Shown here: positions 1-9,367 of the stretch, one piece after another | How positions within the stretch are numbered: position 1 is the stretch's first letter | How the letters are laid out: the number at the start of each line of letters is the position of its first letter | Assembly: GCA_964019425.1 (NCBI GenBank) | Contig: OZ025803.1 | Coordinates: 310,001 to 374,000, forward strand | Length of the DNA stretch: 64,000 nucleotides | Direction of reading: 5' to 3' | Origin: Flectonema sp. DT1601 | Taxonomy: Eukaryota; Euglenozoa; Diplonemea; Diplonemida; Diplonemidae | The notes under the pieces: model-generated | Told to the model about the DNA's origin: nothing | The model's input: the letters and a program-made list of their open reading frames with translations, nothing else | Databases searched by the model: none | Position numbers and translations under genes: made by a program

Positions 1-1267
1 GTCCCTCTAAGGCTCCTGAAACTACGTATGGCGGAACAATGTGTTTTTATTTATTTATATTGTTATTTTGATTTTTAGTGCAACTATTTTATAATAAACT
101 CATCTTTTAACTATTTTTTCCTCTTTTTCCTCAGAAAGCCTGAGAAGGGTCCACGCGGCCACTCAGTTTGACAGTTTTGTTCCTTTCCCTTTTTTTTTTT
201 TTTAAAAAAAATTGCTTTTCTTTTTTTGTCATTTTTTTTTTTTTTTTTTTTTTCACAGTGCTATCGGCACCATGAAAAACCACCGCAGGATATTTGATAA
301 ATTTAAGGATTTTTTTTTTCCCCCTTGGTCGATATAACAAAAAACTTTTTCAGTCAAGTACTTTGATATTAATTTTGTTTTTAATACCTAAAAGTTGTTA
401 CTGTTTTTACATTGTCAAAGTTTCACCCCCCTTGGTCGATACAAAAAAAAACTGTGGATTTTACTCCTCGTGGCTATTGTTGTTTTTTGTTACAATTCTA
501 ACTAACAAATAATGTTCGTGTTTGGCCAACTACTTAGTACTCTACAGTATGGGTATCCCTATCAGTAATTTATTCTTGTTCCCGTCATCTGTACTCCCTC
601 GAAAAGCTGCAAATCTTCGCTACAGGCCGGGCCTTCGTCTCGGCAACAGCATTGCGTAAGGGAGGCAGCAGCGAGGCAAATTCGTGCTTATTGTTGTTGC
701 ATGAATTTCGATTTAGTTATTTTCTTTTTTTTTGTTTGTCCTGCTCTCTTGCCATGTTTTAAGTTCTGATATTCTTTTATTGAACAGTTTTTCTTTCTTG
801 TGAGATAATAATTTACAAAAAAAACACAAAAAAAAAAAAAAAAAAGAACATTTATTCATGTCGTAGTTTCTCTCTCTCAGTACCTGTCTTTTTGAATGTG
901 TTGACACTTGTTTTGTTTCAAGGCTTCACTAATTCATTACTGTAACCGATTATTACCTGTTGGACGACAAGTTGCAACCTCTTCATAAGAAAATCCAGTT
1001 ATTGCTCTCCAGATTTCACAGTTTTTTCTGTTTTCTTTATTCTTAGTCAAGTAGTTTGTGTATTTATCTAACGATGTTTGTTGAACTATTTCTTTTCCCT
1101 TTTGGTACCAGGTCTGTTTGTTGTGTGAGATAGAGCTTATGTTTCGAAACTACTATTGAACAGCGACAATGACTATGAATGTTTTGTGTGTTTCGTATCG
1201 TATTGAAAACCTTATTCATTATTATCCCCTCCACAGAGCGTTTTTCTTTTTTTTCTTTTGAAAAAAG
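1..1267. other. Left-edge intergenic DNA, no gene recognised
   Basis: AT-rich sequence with several T and A runs and no convincing coding frame. A more GC-rich patch around 590-700 reads openly in two plus-strand frames and could be the tail of a gene that begins outside the window, but I recognise no protein in it. A pyrimidine-rich stretch ending CCACAG near 1237 lies about 30 nt before the start codon of the J-domain gene and looks like a 3' splice acceptor. Confidence 0.4.
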
Positions 1268-1950
1268 ATGATGCGCCGTGTTACTTTAGCCGCGGGCAGA
1301 CGTGCGCCATTCTCCCAAAAGAGATGGTGCGAGAGTGGAGTGAGTACATTGGATCCTTATGAGGTATTTGAGGGTAAGGTTACCCCAGACAGTACAGAGA
1401 AAGAAATAAAGGAAGCTTACCGAGAGTTGCAAAAACAATACCATCCTGACATTAACGCAGATGTCGACCCGAGGAAGATTACTGAAATCATTGAGGCATA
1501 CAAACAACTTATGAAGCAAAGTTACAAAAAGGGAATGGTTCAAGGTTGGCTTCGCCGTAGTGGTGGTGACGAACCTCCAGTACCAAGATCTGAGTTGCAG
1601 GAACGTGTTTACCGTCCTGCGTCTGCTAAGTGGGAGGAATCAACATCGATGATGCTTTTCAGAATTAAGAAGCGGTATGGAACGATCATATTTTGGTTAG
1701 CTAAGATTCTCTTCAACATCGTCCAGATTGTTCGCCGATTCCAGATATTAGTATGTGATTCCATTTATTGTTTTAGACGTGTTTTGCACATAGAAACAAC
1801 CTAACAAAACAGTTCATGATCTTCGCCATCGGTATCGTTGCCCAATCTATCAAGCAGGTGCTAAGCAACAGAAGACACGAAGAGATGCGTGCCATTAAGG
1901 CTAAAAGGGGAGAATCTGAGGAGGGAATTCAGTTAGTAAGAGCAGCGTGA
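1268..1950 (+). CDS. Mitochondrial-type J-domain (DnaJ-like) co-chaperone
   Basis: Two exons, 1268-1750 and 1813-1950, joined across a 62-nt GTATGT...ACAG intron, giving 206 aa. The J domain spans about residues 29-80 and carries the HPD tripeptide (in QYHPDIN) that stimulates Hsp70 ATPase. The first 20 residues are basic and free of acidic residues (MMRRVTLAAGRR...), as in a mitochondrial or hydrogenosomal targeting peptide. Two hydrophobic stretches follow, one at the end of exon 1 and one at the start of exon 2, so it is probably anchored in an organelle membrane. Glycine/phenylalanine and zinc-finger regions are absent, making it a type III J protein. The partner is presumably organellar Hsp70. 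The J domain is certain; the location is inferred. The next gene, on the same strand, has a similar presequence. Confidence 0.85.
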
Positions 1951-2872
1951 GTGACTCTTCTACAGGAAACAGTGATCAGCATACCCGCTGCGTTTGCACG
2001 CGTCTTTGGAGATTTGGAAGTAGACAGTTGCTAAGAAACCATCCCGCAGTAGTAACGCATTCAAATGGGTGAGTTTTTTGTTTTTGTTTTCTTCGAATAA
2101 AATTTTCGAATTAGGGAAAAAAGTAAGAAGAAAGCCGCATCGTCTATACAATCCTTCAAGTCCACATCTTGTGGACAGGAACCCTTTTTGTTGTTTTTTT
2201 TTTGTTTTCGTTTGTTTGTTTAATTGTTTGTTGCTGATGTTTGTTGGTGAAGTCAAAGTATTCCCTTTATGTAGGGTTCACGGTGTTGAACCGCATGCGT
2301 TCAAAACGGGTATTTTGTGGAAACCGTGAAAAAAAAAAAAAAAAAATTAAAATTTTTGTTACCGTTCTCAGTGATATCTTGTTGTTCGGTTACTAGTGAC
2401 TTGACCGCCAGAGCGCTATAATCGAAATAGATTACTGCCTGCTGGTTTTTTTTTGAAAGTAAGAAGAATATTGAGAAAATTATATTTTATTCGACGGCAC
2501 TTAGCTGCCATTAATTGTCGAGAGTAGGAACCTGAGATCAGTCGGTTGTCAGGTCAAAGGTGTCTTTTGGTCTTTAGAACTCAGCCCTCTATCCTACCCG
2601 CTCCCCTTCCACGTACCCCAATCAATCAGTATTCAACGGACATGAAGGTGAAAGGGGAAGAAGAAGAAAAAAAAAAAAAAAAAAAAAAAAGCAGTGGTTT
2701 TTTACTCTTCAGTCTATTTTCACATAGGATTCTGGGTAGTCAGAATAAGTATTTCTTTTGTCTTAATAGAATCATCAAAAGATGGAAAGTAATTATAATA
2801 TTTAGTAATTGCTCAAACCTTGATTAGGTTTATTACTATATCATTATTATCATCAGGGCCACAACAACAAAT
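1951..2872. other. Intergenic DNA between J-domain gene and NDUFS1-like gene
   Basis: Low-complexity DNA with A runs near 2330 and 2670 and T runs near 2195. Short open frames here are lysine- or phenylalanine-rich products of those runs and are not credible proteins. A pyrimidine/AT stretch ending ATCAG at about 2855 lies 18 nt before the next start codon and resembles a splice acceptor. Confidence 0.5.
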
Positions 2873-3791
2873 ATGAGGTCTGCTACCCGGGCAGTTCTCG
2901 GGCATTCTCCGAGAGTTTCACAAAAGCGTTTTAATGAGGGGTTTGAGATGCAACCTGTCAGGGATACTACCTACCAAGGTAACCAGCTTCTCTATGACAA
3001 GACTGGGCTCCGACAATACAAACCGAAGGCGAAAGTGAAGTCAATTATGTTTCTTAACTATAAACCAGTTCCTATAGAAGCAGGTGAGGAAAATCTTTTA
3101 GAAGTCTGCATTAGGGAGGGTATTGTTATTCCAAAATTTTGCTACCATCCTGACCTGTCTGTCGCTGGTAACTGTCGTATGTGTATGGTCCAATTAGCAG
3201 GTACACAGAACATTATCGTGGCTTGTGCGACTCCAGTTATGGCAGGTATGTCTGTCCTTACTGAGACAAGACTGGTAGCCACTGCTAGAGAGGGTAACGT
3301 TGAAATTCTTATCATCAACCATCCTCTCGATTGTCCAATTTGCGACCAGCAGTACATGTGTGACTTGCAAGATATTACTTATGAATATGGATCCCCAAAC
3401 TTTCGTTTCAGAGAAAACAAAACTGCCTCTGTAGACAAACCTATTGACCCATACATTAAATCTTCATTTGTAAAATGCATCCATTGCACTCGCTGTACTC
3501 GTTGGACTCAGGAAGAAACTAAGAACTGGTCATGGGGTATGTGTGGTCGTGGAGGAGGTTCTGAAATCACAACCTTCATCCCAGGTAAGGTATCAAAAGA
3601 GGACGGTTACGTCAATCAAAACATCAAAGCAGCTAACCTTTGTCCCGTTGGAGCTTTGACCCCAATGAATAAGGTACGTTTTTTTTATTTCGCCTCGCTT
3701 TTTTTAATAGAAACTAAAATCAAAACAAAACCCACAGAACCGAAAACTCAGCTTGAACCTGACATCTCCGGCGTTCGATGCTACCCTCTAG
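2873..3791 (+). CDS. NDUFS1: Truncated complex I 75-kDa subunit (NuoG/NDUFS1), Fe-S domain only
   Basis: Exons 2873-3673 and 3738-3791 joined over a 64-nt intron give about 284 aa. After a basic presequence it carries the complete N-terminal Fe-S module of NDUFS1. The [2Fe-2S] N1b ligands are Cys90, Cys101, Cys104 and Cys118. The N5-type ligands are His150, Cys154, Cys157 and Cys163. The N4-type ligands are Cys202, Cys205, Cys208 and Cys257 (in NLCPVGAL). The usual protein is about 700 aa and continues into a molybdopterin-oxidoreductase-like domain. Here exon 2 supplies only 17 residues and a stop, and no sequence for the missing domain lies before the next gene at 4699. In respiring mitochondria the subunit passes electrons from NADH within complex I. 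The short form suggests a reduced NADH-oxidising module feeding ferredoxin or hydrogenase. The exon 2 acceptor is inferred; an in-frame alternative lies 27 nt upstream. Confidence 0.85.
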
Positions 3792-4464
3792 TGGCTATCG
3801 CTGTTTTTGACCTGAAACGCGAAATTTCCTGCTCGTTTAGGGATATTTGGTATTTTGTGAGAAAAGCGAAGTACCCCTAACGCTTTCCCATGTGCCCCAT
3901 GGGAAAAGGTCTTAGGTTTTACAGCACCTTTTGACAGCATTGTCTTGGAAAAAGTGGCGAAACGACGCTAAAGATGCGACATACGCAGCAGCTTATATGT
4001 GGCATATAAGCCGCGGGGCTGCTATAATTGTTCACAACGCGGATGACTTGTAATTTTTCTTTTCCGCATGTGACATTAACGAGAGGCAGCCGTTATTAGA
4101 AACAGCTGATGGCTTACTTTTGTATATTTTTTTTAATAACGGTTTTTATAATGTGTTTTTCCTCCTACCCTCTACTGCTTCTACATAAAATAAAAGAAAC
4201 GTGTAGCAAACTCGGAAAACTGTCTTTTGGTCAACTGTTTTTTTTTTTGTTTTTCTTGTTTATGAATCATTCAGTTCTGCCTTTGCTTTTTTATATGGTC
4301 TTCTTTAACATAGTGTACAACCACGATTTTGAAAAAAACAAAAGAATAACAACAACAACAAAAAAAAAAAAAAAAAAAAAAAAAGCTGAAAAAAAAATTA
4401 TAATAGTGTCTTGAAAAAGGTTGACCAGGCAAACCAGAAGAATTACAAATTTCATTGAAACAAC

Positions 4465-4495
<31 letters not shown>

Positions 4496-4698
4496 AACTA
4501 CTTTTTTTTCGGGAGTGGGAAGGAGGTAAAGATGATATTGAGTGTATTAGTTCTGGTTGTGATGCCGCATGTGAGAATTACTTGTATTGTGCTTATCATA
4601 TTATTCAGCAGTCATAGAAAATGTCTTGTTTTGAGAGTCAACTCAGAACCGATATCTATTACCTTTTCTCAATACAGCATACATAAGGCAAGTGAAAC
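3792..4698. other. Intergenic region with two strong hairpins and A/T runs
   Basis: No protein gene is supported. Two perfect inverted repeats lie at 3884-3906 (9-bp stem, 5-nt loop) and 3991-4011 (9-bp stem, 3-nt loop). The second sits inside an outer GCAGC/GCTGC pairing (3985-3989 with 4018-4022). Further right are long A runs near 4362-4384 and 4466-4493. The section 3880-4090 is less repetitive than its surroundings and could be a structured 3' UTR or a small RNA gene. Confidence 0.4.
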
Positions 4699-5250
4699 AT
4701 GGGAGGTAAGGGATCTGAGAAAGGTCGACAAAAGGGAATTGGAGGTCGTAAGGGAGCAAAGGGGCTAAAGTCATGGAAAACTCAGCGAAGTGAAAGCTGT
4801 CCTCGGCTGCTTAGGCTTTGGTGGGACGAAGAGAAATTCCCAGAAGTAGCAGAGTTCACTGAAGAAGGATGGAATGAAGACAAAGAGATGTGTTTATATT
4901 ACTGGAATGATACTACTCTACAGGAAATGTCTTCAAAAATTCACAATTGCGGTACAATGGTTGAAAGACGTGAACAGAATAACATCATTCCTGGCACACC
5001 AGTTTGTTACTCGTTTGGACTGCTGACCTCCACAGCTACCGATGCCAAACCTCTTTATCGGTTCGTTCACACCTCCCCTTCGATAACATTTCCGCTCTCT
5101 GAAGAAACTTTAGATACCACTCGCACGGTCAGTTCAGTCCTCCGAAACGCCTCTTTTATGATATGCAAAATTCATACTTCCGGGGTATCCTCTCCAACTA
5201 AAGCACTTACAACATCGAAACCGGAAGGTGATGGCAATGACAGAGACTGA
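4699..5250 (+). CDS. SAP18: SAP18-like protein (Sin3/ASAP complex, ubiquitin-like fold)
   Basis: Single exon, 183 aa. After a lysine/glycine-rich N-terminus the protein follows the SAP18 family: a CP-LLR strand (SCPRLLRLWW), a segment matching the family YTWMDATLKEL region (YYWNDTTLQEM), a hydrophobic strand (VCYSFGLL) and a C-terminal strand ending ICKIHT. SAP18 joins Sin3 histone deacetylase and the ASAP/PSAP splicing complexes in animals and plants, and adopts a ubiquitin-like fold. The loops between strands are longer than in human SAP18 (153 aa). A CTCAATACAG site 18-23 nt upstream of the ATG looks like a splice acceptor. The assignment rests on recalled family motifs and could be tested with a SAP18 profile. 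Confidence 0.75.
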   Translation: MGGKGSEKGRQKGIGGRKGAKGLKSWKTQRSESCPRLLRLWWDEEKFPEVAEFTEEGWNEDKEMCLYYWNDTTLQEMSSKIHNCGTMVERREQNNIIPGTPVCYSFGLLTSTATDAKPLYRFVHTSPSITFPLSEETLDTTRTVSSVLRNASFMICKIHTSGVSSPTKALTTSKPEGDGNDRD

Positions 5251-5339
5251 GGTCAAAATGATTTCGACCCTGAGTAAAATACTAACTAACATGAACATTA
5301 ATTGCTATTGTTTTTTTTAAAAAAAAAAAATCCGAAATT

Positions 5340-5764
5340 TGTGGAGAAGGCGTGTTTCTAAAAAGAAACGATGAACGGGAAGTGTTGTCGATGGAACGAA
5401 ACTGTTTGACTTCGTGAATCGTTTTAATGCTTCAATTGTTACCTGGGCAGAAAGTTTAGTGCGATACTCAAACTCATAGTAACTTCTTGTTCTCAACAGG
5501 AAGGCCAATATGTTGTGTCCCTTTTTCAGTGAATCTCTTACTTCGTGCGTTTATAATTATTACAGATTCTACAACAGCAACAACAAGCTAACATCATCCA
5601 GCAGCTCACAACAGGAACAGCAGAGACAGAATACAGAATTGTTCCCAAGAAGTATGAATCAACAGCAGGTTCATCAGCAGCAACGGGCAGGCATAATACA
5701 AAGTAGGAATTCTCTGTTGCCAAAACTTTATTTTTCTCCACCTAAAGGAATTTTTCTCTGTTAA
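5340..5764 (+). CDS. Possible small spliced gene, unresolved
   Basis: Several open, protein-like stretches occur in different plus-strand frames but no exon structure is certain. One frame near 5385-5457 reads LFDFVNRFNASIVTWAE. Another, about 5565-5708, reads a glutamine run followed by ANIIQQLTTGTAETEYR and continues to a stop. An unspliced alternative is 5510-5764 (84 aa, Q/S-rich), whose ATG lies 10 nt after a strong acceptor-like CTCAACAG. I recognise no family. RNA data would decide which reading is used. Confidence 0.25.
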
Positions 5765-6428
5765 TTTTTTTTCCCGTTCTTTTTTTTTGCATTTAACAAG
5801 TATTGTAAGAAAAAGAATGTTGGCAGCGTAGCTTTAATGTCGCTTGCGACCAGGCTCGCATGTGTCTTGACTTTGAAATTCGGTTGGAATGACGTGTAAA
5901 AGGACAACAGGTGTCGCTGTAAGGTGACCCAGCCCTGCGCACATACCGTTCTTTAGCAAAACTTCCGGAGGCTGAGAACACCATCAGGACCTGAAGTACA
6001 ACCTGTCCGTGATTATTGTCCTTGCTAAGTCAAGCCAGATGAACTTCTCTTGGTTTTTGTGCAGGAAGAGGGCAAGCGGCCCAACGAGCGTTCGTGGCCC
6101 AGGCTGCAATGGCAGTGCACTTGGCGGAAACATGGGCGATGGCCACGGAAGTGGTAGCGTCCGGAGAGGCAATTAAAAACAGCTTTCCCAACTTAGCTTT
6201 TCATTAGTTATTTATAATCAGTAAAAACACTGTGATATCAGATGTGATATTGTCCAACAGAAACCTTCCTTGGCAATTTCTCTTAATTTTGGGGCCAGTA
6301 GTATTTTACTACCATGCAACGGAAACGATCAACAGCAAAGTATCTCACAAAAGTAATACAGTAACTATAAATAACGTTTGCCAAATCATGACCTGTTACG
6401 TATGTTATATCACACTACACGGTTTGTA
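5765..6428. other. Start of accessory island, mostly unassigned
   Basis: Base composition becomes more even here than in the flanking intergenic DNA. One plus-strand stretch, 6065-6207, is open for about 46 codons, begins just after a TTTTTGTGCAG acceptor-like site, and encodes an alanine-rich segment (AAMAVHLAETWAMATEVV) ending at a stop. It has no recognisable relative and may be a fragment of a larger, broken gene. Nothing else is supported. Confidence 0.3.
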
Positions 6429-6545
6429 CAGGCCGGACGCGCTTTCCAACATGGACGGGGTCGGGTGTGGGTCCCGCGGAGGGGAACGGAAACGGGAGTG
6501 GTGCATGGCCGCTCCTGGTTCCGTTAACGAACGAGATCTCGACCC
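6429..6545 (+). rRNA. 18S rRNA-like fragment (h40-h41 region), probably a pseudogene piece
   Basis: Two blocks match universally conserved eukaryotic small-subunit rRNA, in the right order and strand: GTGGTGCATGGCCG near 6499-6512 and TCCGTTAACGAACGAGA near 6519-6535. The preceding bases (CAGGCCGGACGCG) also resemble the CAGGTCCGGACGCG segment that comes about 60-70 nt earlier in 18S. In a normal 18S molecule the two main blocks are separated by some 35-40 nt; here only a few bases lie between them. No further 18S sequence is evident on either side. It is best read as a small rRNA-derived fragment or a strongly shortened piece, not a working gene. Confidence 0.45.
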
Positions 6546-8176
6546 TTCAGTAGGGGCGCTCGTCGCTTAGGTCTTAGGCGTTCTACGTCCTTTTTCCAAG
6601 ACAGTGCCGCCCAAAGAATAAGGGTTAATCGAGTAACCTGTTATTTTTACATAACTCTTGCTGCGCATTAGACTAAACTAGCTCAGTCTTCTGTTTCTCT
6701 CTTGTATTCCTTTCTATTTATGAACGAACCTATTGGGGTCAACTTACCCCGCTCATAAACAGGATATCGAGTAGGGAATTAACCCTCTCTGAATCACAAC
6801 GTATCCAGTATCAAAAAAGAATTGGCACCTCACTAAATAATTCTCACACTTTGTTTTGTTTGTGCGCAACCGGAAACAAGCCTATAAAGTAAGGTGTTGA
6901 CGTTGTGGACCACCTAATGCGTAGAACCCCCAGATAATAACACCACAGCTTCCACGTGAAACGTCTAGGTAAGGGTCTGGGGGTAAGGGGGTATTGTTAG
7001 AGTCTCTGCCCACTTGGCGCGGCATCTTCGTCGAAGATCCCACTCAATACCAAAAGCATTAATTGTCTGAACAATAGGACCCACATCCCTGCAATACTTT
7101 GTACACAGGCTCCGAAATCTCGCAGCTACTTCCACGGTAACAGGTTGTTGGGTCCGCTCTTGAGGCCTATCGCTGCTGTTCGTATTGTGTCACTGTCAAC
7201 CAACCACAGAAAATCTTGCAGAAAATCCATTCGAATGTGAGATTTCGCCATGATGCCATCATACGTTGTCGAAAACTACTTCAAGTAAGGTTCTTCGGCC
7301 ACATGTCTAATTTTAAATCATCTGTAACAAATTCGCCGGGTCGTCGGGTTTGTTTCGTTGTCGTCCAGGCCTGCGGTATGTAAAACAACGTCGTCTGTGG
7401 ACACTTGTGTCGAGCTGCGAAGAGAAATCGTCTCGGTTATTGATGCCATCATCGCTCGGTATATGGAATATTGTCTGGCTGGTTCCGCCGTGATGTCGCC
7501 TGCTTCTCGTTTCAGTTGGGTCCACAACATGAAGTTCTCATCTTCCGACATCAAAGGGTCCACTTCGATGGCTTGACAGTGAAAACGAGCCCACTGGCTC
7601 ATTACAGGTTTGATTGCCTGAACCGACCTTGGGCACGAGGGGGTTGCATTCTTTACCCGTTCCCGTAGAACCACCAATTCTGTCTGGTTTAGTTTTGGTT
7701 GGCCTTCAACGGGCGCCCATGAACCGACGGGGTTTGAAGTCAGCGTCTGAACGGGTTTCCCCCCTTCCTGCCACCGTTTCCCGCCATTGGTTTGGGTCCA
7801 GGTTCAGTTCGCTCCTTGTTCTTCACTCCCCTATCAGCTGATTCGGCTCCTTCATCGCTGCCTTCCAGCAGGTCTCAGTGACGTCCTTGTAGGGCTCGGT
7901 CGTCAGGCCTGGAAGTCACCGATACCTTCCGACGTCGTTCCCTTTCTAAACATCGATTCCAATCTTGTCAATGCAATCTGAATGCTATTGCCGGGAATGG
8001 ACCATACCCGTTCTCTATCTTTTCGCTGATGGCTTCCAGCCCATCCATGGTGCCCACCGTGCTGCGCTATTTCCTTTCGTTTATATAGGTCAATATCTCT
8101 ATACGATATCAAATATTTCTATCCCTTTATCAGTTCTCACACCCCTGTCTTCATCACAAGAAAACTTATATTTAAA
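6546..8176 (-). pseudogene. Decayed, unidentified reading frames in accessory island
   Basis: Between about 6970 and 8060 the minus strand holds several consecutive open stretches in changing frames, with ordinary amino-acid composition and no low-complexity sequence. The picture is of one or two old genes broken in several places. One piece begins MDGLEAISEKIENGYGPF, another MAKSHIRMDFLQDFLWLV. I recognise no family; an origin in a mobile or virus-like element is possible but unproven. The part from 6546 to about 6970 holds no feature I can name beyond a TTTGTTTGTGCGCAA motif near 6857. Confidence 0.35.
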
Positions 8177-9367
8177 TTAACCCTTACACCACCGGAGCTG
8201 ATATATCAGTCTGAAAAAAAATTTTTTTTTTGCTAAGTTAAAATTTTACATTTCTGAGTACAACGATTTCACGGGAGAGGTATTATTGCGATGTCTTTTA
8301 TGTTCCTTACGTGTTGCGCTGCAATAGTTTTTATTAAATGGGAAATTTTCCATTTGCTAAAGCTGGCCAAAATCAACTTGGGAAATATGTCGGTCCACAG
8401 TTCTGATGAGGATGCACCAGTATTTGTTAATCCATCGTCGGTGTGCTCCGATTAGAGTTGCACACAAGTCGGAGCTGCAGGTTTTTGAGTTTTTCTCCGG
8501 ATAATCAGTTTTCCAGCTGATGAAGAAAAACTCTGAGGTCTATGCCTCACAGAGGGGAAGAAAATTTAAAACCAGTAAGCAGGAGCGAAGGGCCTTTGTT
8601 GGCACAACACTACTGACGCGCCCCCCAATAAAATCTAACCTGGGGATTCCTGGGGTTTGAATGGCATGCTGTTGACCCCCCTGTTGTTCTTTCCGCAAGT
8701 GTTTTCATGTAATCGCTTTGTCGAAATACTGAGAACTTCTCTGCGATATTACCTGCTCCCAAGCATGAGGATCCGAAGTGGAGACGTGTATTTTGAATTC
8801 CTTTATCCTGAGTAGCTGCACTGTTACTAATGAAGTTCCATGATCTGGGGTCGATGTTATTTATATTTTTCGAGCTTATCAACCCCGATGCGGTAATCCT
8901 CCTGTGTGTCTGAACCTGCTGTGCCATGATGCGGGTTGTTTGTGTATTTTCCGCTACCACAGAGGGCTTTTACAAGCTCAAAAAACAGGGAAAAAATCTG
9001 ATTTTTCGATTTAATATCGGCCGTGATTTGGCATTCTCTTTACTTGGGCTCCCTTTGACATGATGTTGCGCAGAAACATCATCCCTTTCAAAATACGGGA
9101 AGGGAATAACATGCAGCTGCTATGAATGGAAACCGTTGAGTACGTTATTGCGACACTGCCGACTTTGTTAGTTCTGCTGAATGTGCAACAACGCACCAAG
9201 GTACGCACCGTTAGGTGTGTGGGTGACAGGTGCTATTGACCCGTAGGAGTAGTTGTGTCCGGTTTGGTACATAGGTTTTCTGGGGGGGTACCTTTTCTCT
9301 TTTTGAAAAAACAGTAAAATTTTGGACCCGTTGTTTTGGGGGTTCTTACGGTGGTGTAAGGGTTAAG
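8177..9367. mobile_element. TTAA-flanked DNA transposon, piggyBac type, non-autonomous
   Basis: The element is bounded by TTAA at 8177-8180 and TTAA at 9364-9367, the target-site duplication of piggyBac transposons. The termini are inverted copies: CCCTTACACCACCG at 8181 and its complement ending at 9363. About 130 bp of the left end (to about 8311) is shared with both ends of the smaller element at 13126-13528. At 1.19 kb it is too short for a piggyBac transposase (about 550-600 codons), and no DDD-transposase motif is visible in its reading frames (for example 8610-8960 minus). A short plus-strand frame at 8385 with an SSDEDAP segment may be a leftover N-terminus, since piggyBac transposases often start with acidic serine-rich sequence. 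I infer a deletion derivative mobilised in trans. Confidence 0.7.

Noticed and set aside
131-340. Lysine-rich minus-strand open frame near the left edge
   Set aside because: Produced by T runs; composition is not that of a protein.
4421-4768. Upstream extension of the SAP18 gene
   Set aside because: The frame differs from SAP18 and consists of a poly-lysine segment from an A run.
8610-8960. Minus-strand frame inside the TTAA element as a piggyBac transposase
   Set aside because: At 116 codons it is far too short and has none of the conserved Asp motifs or the C-terminal cysteine-rich region.
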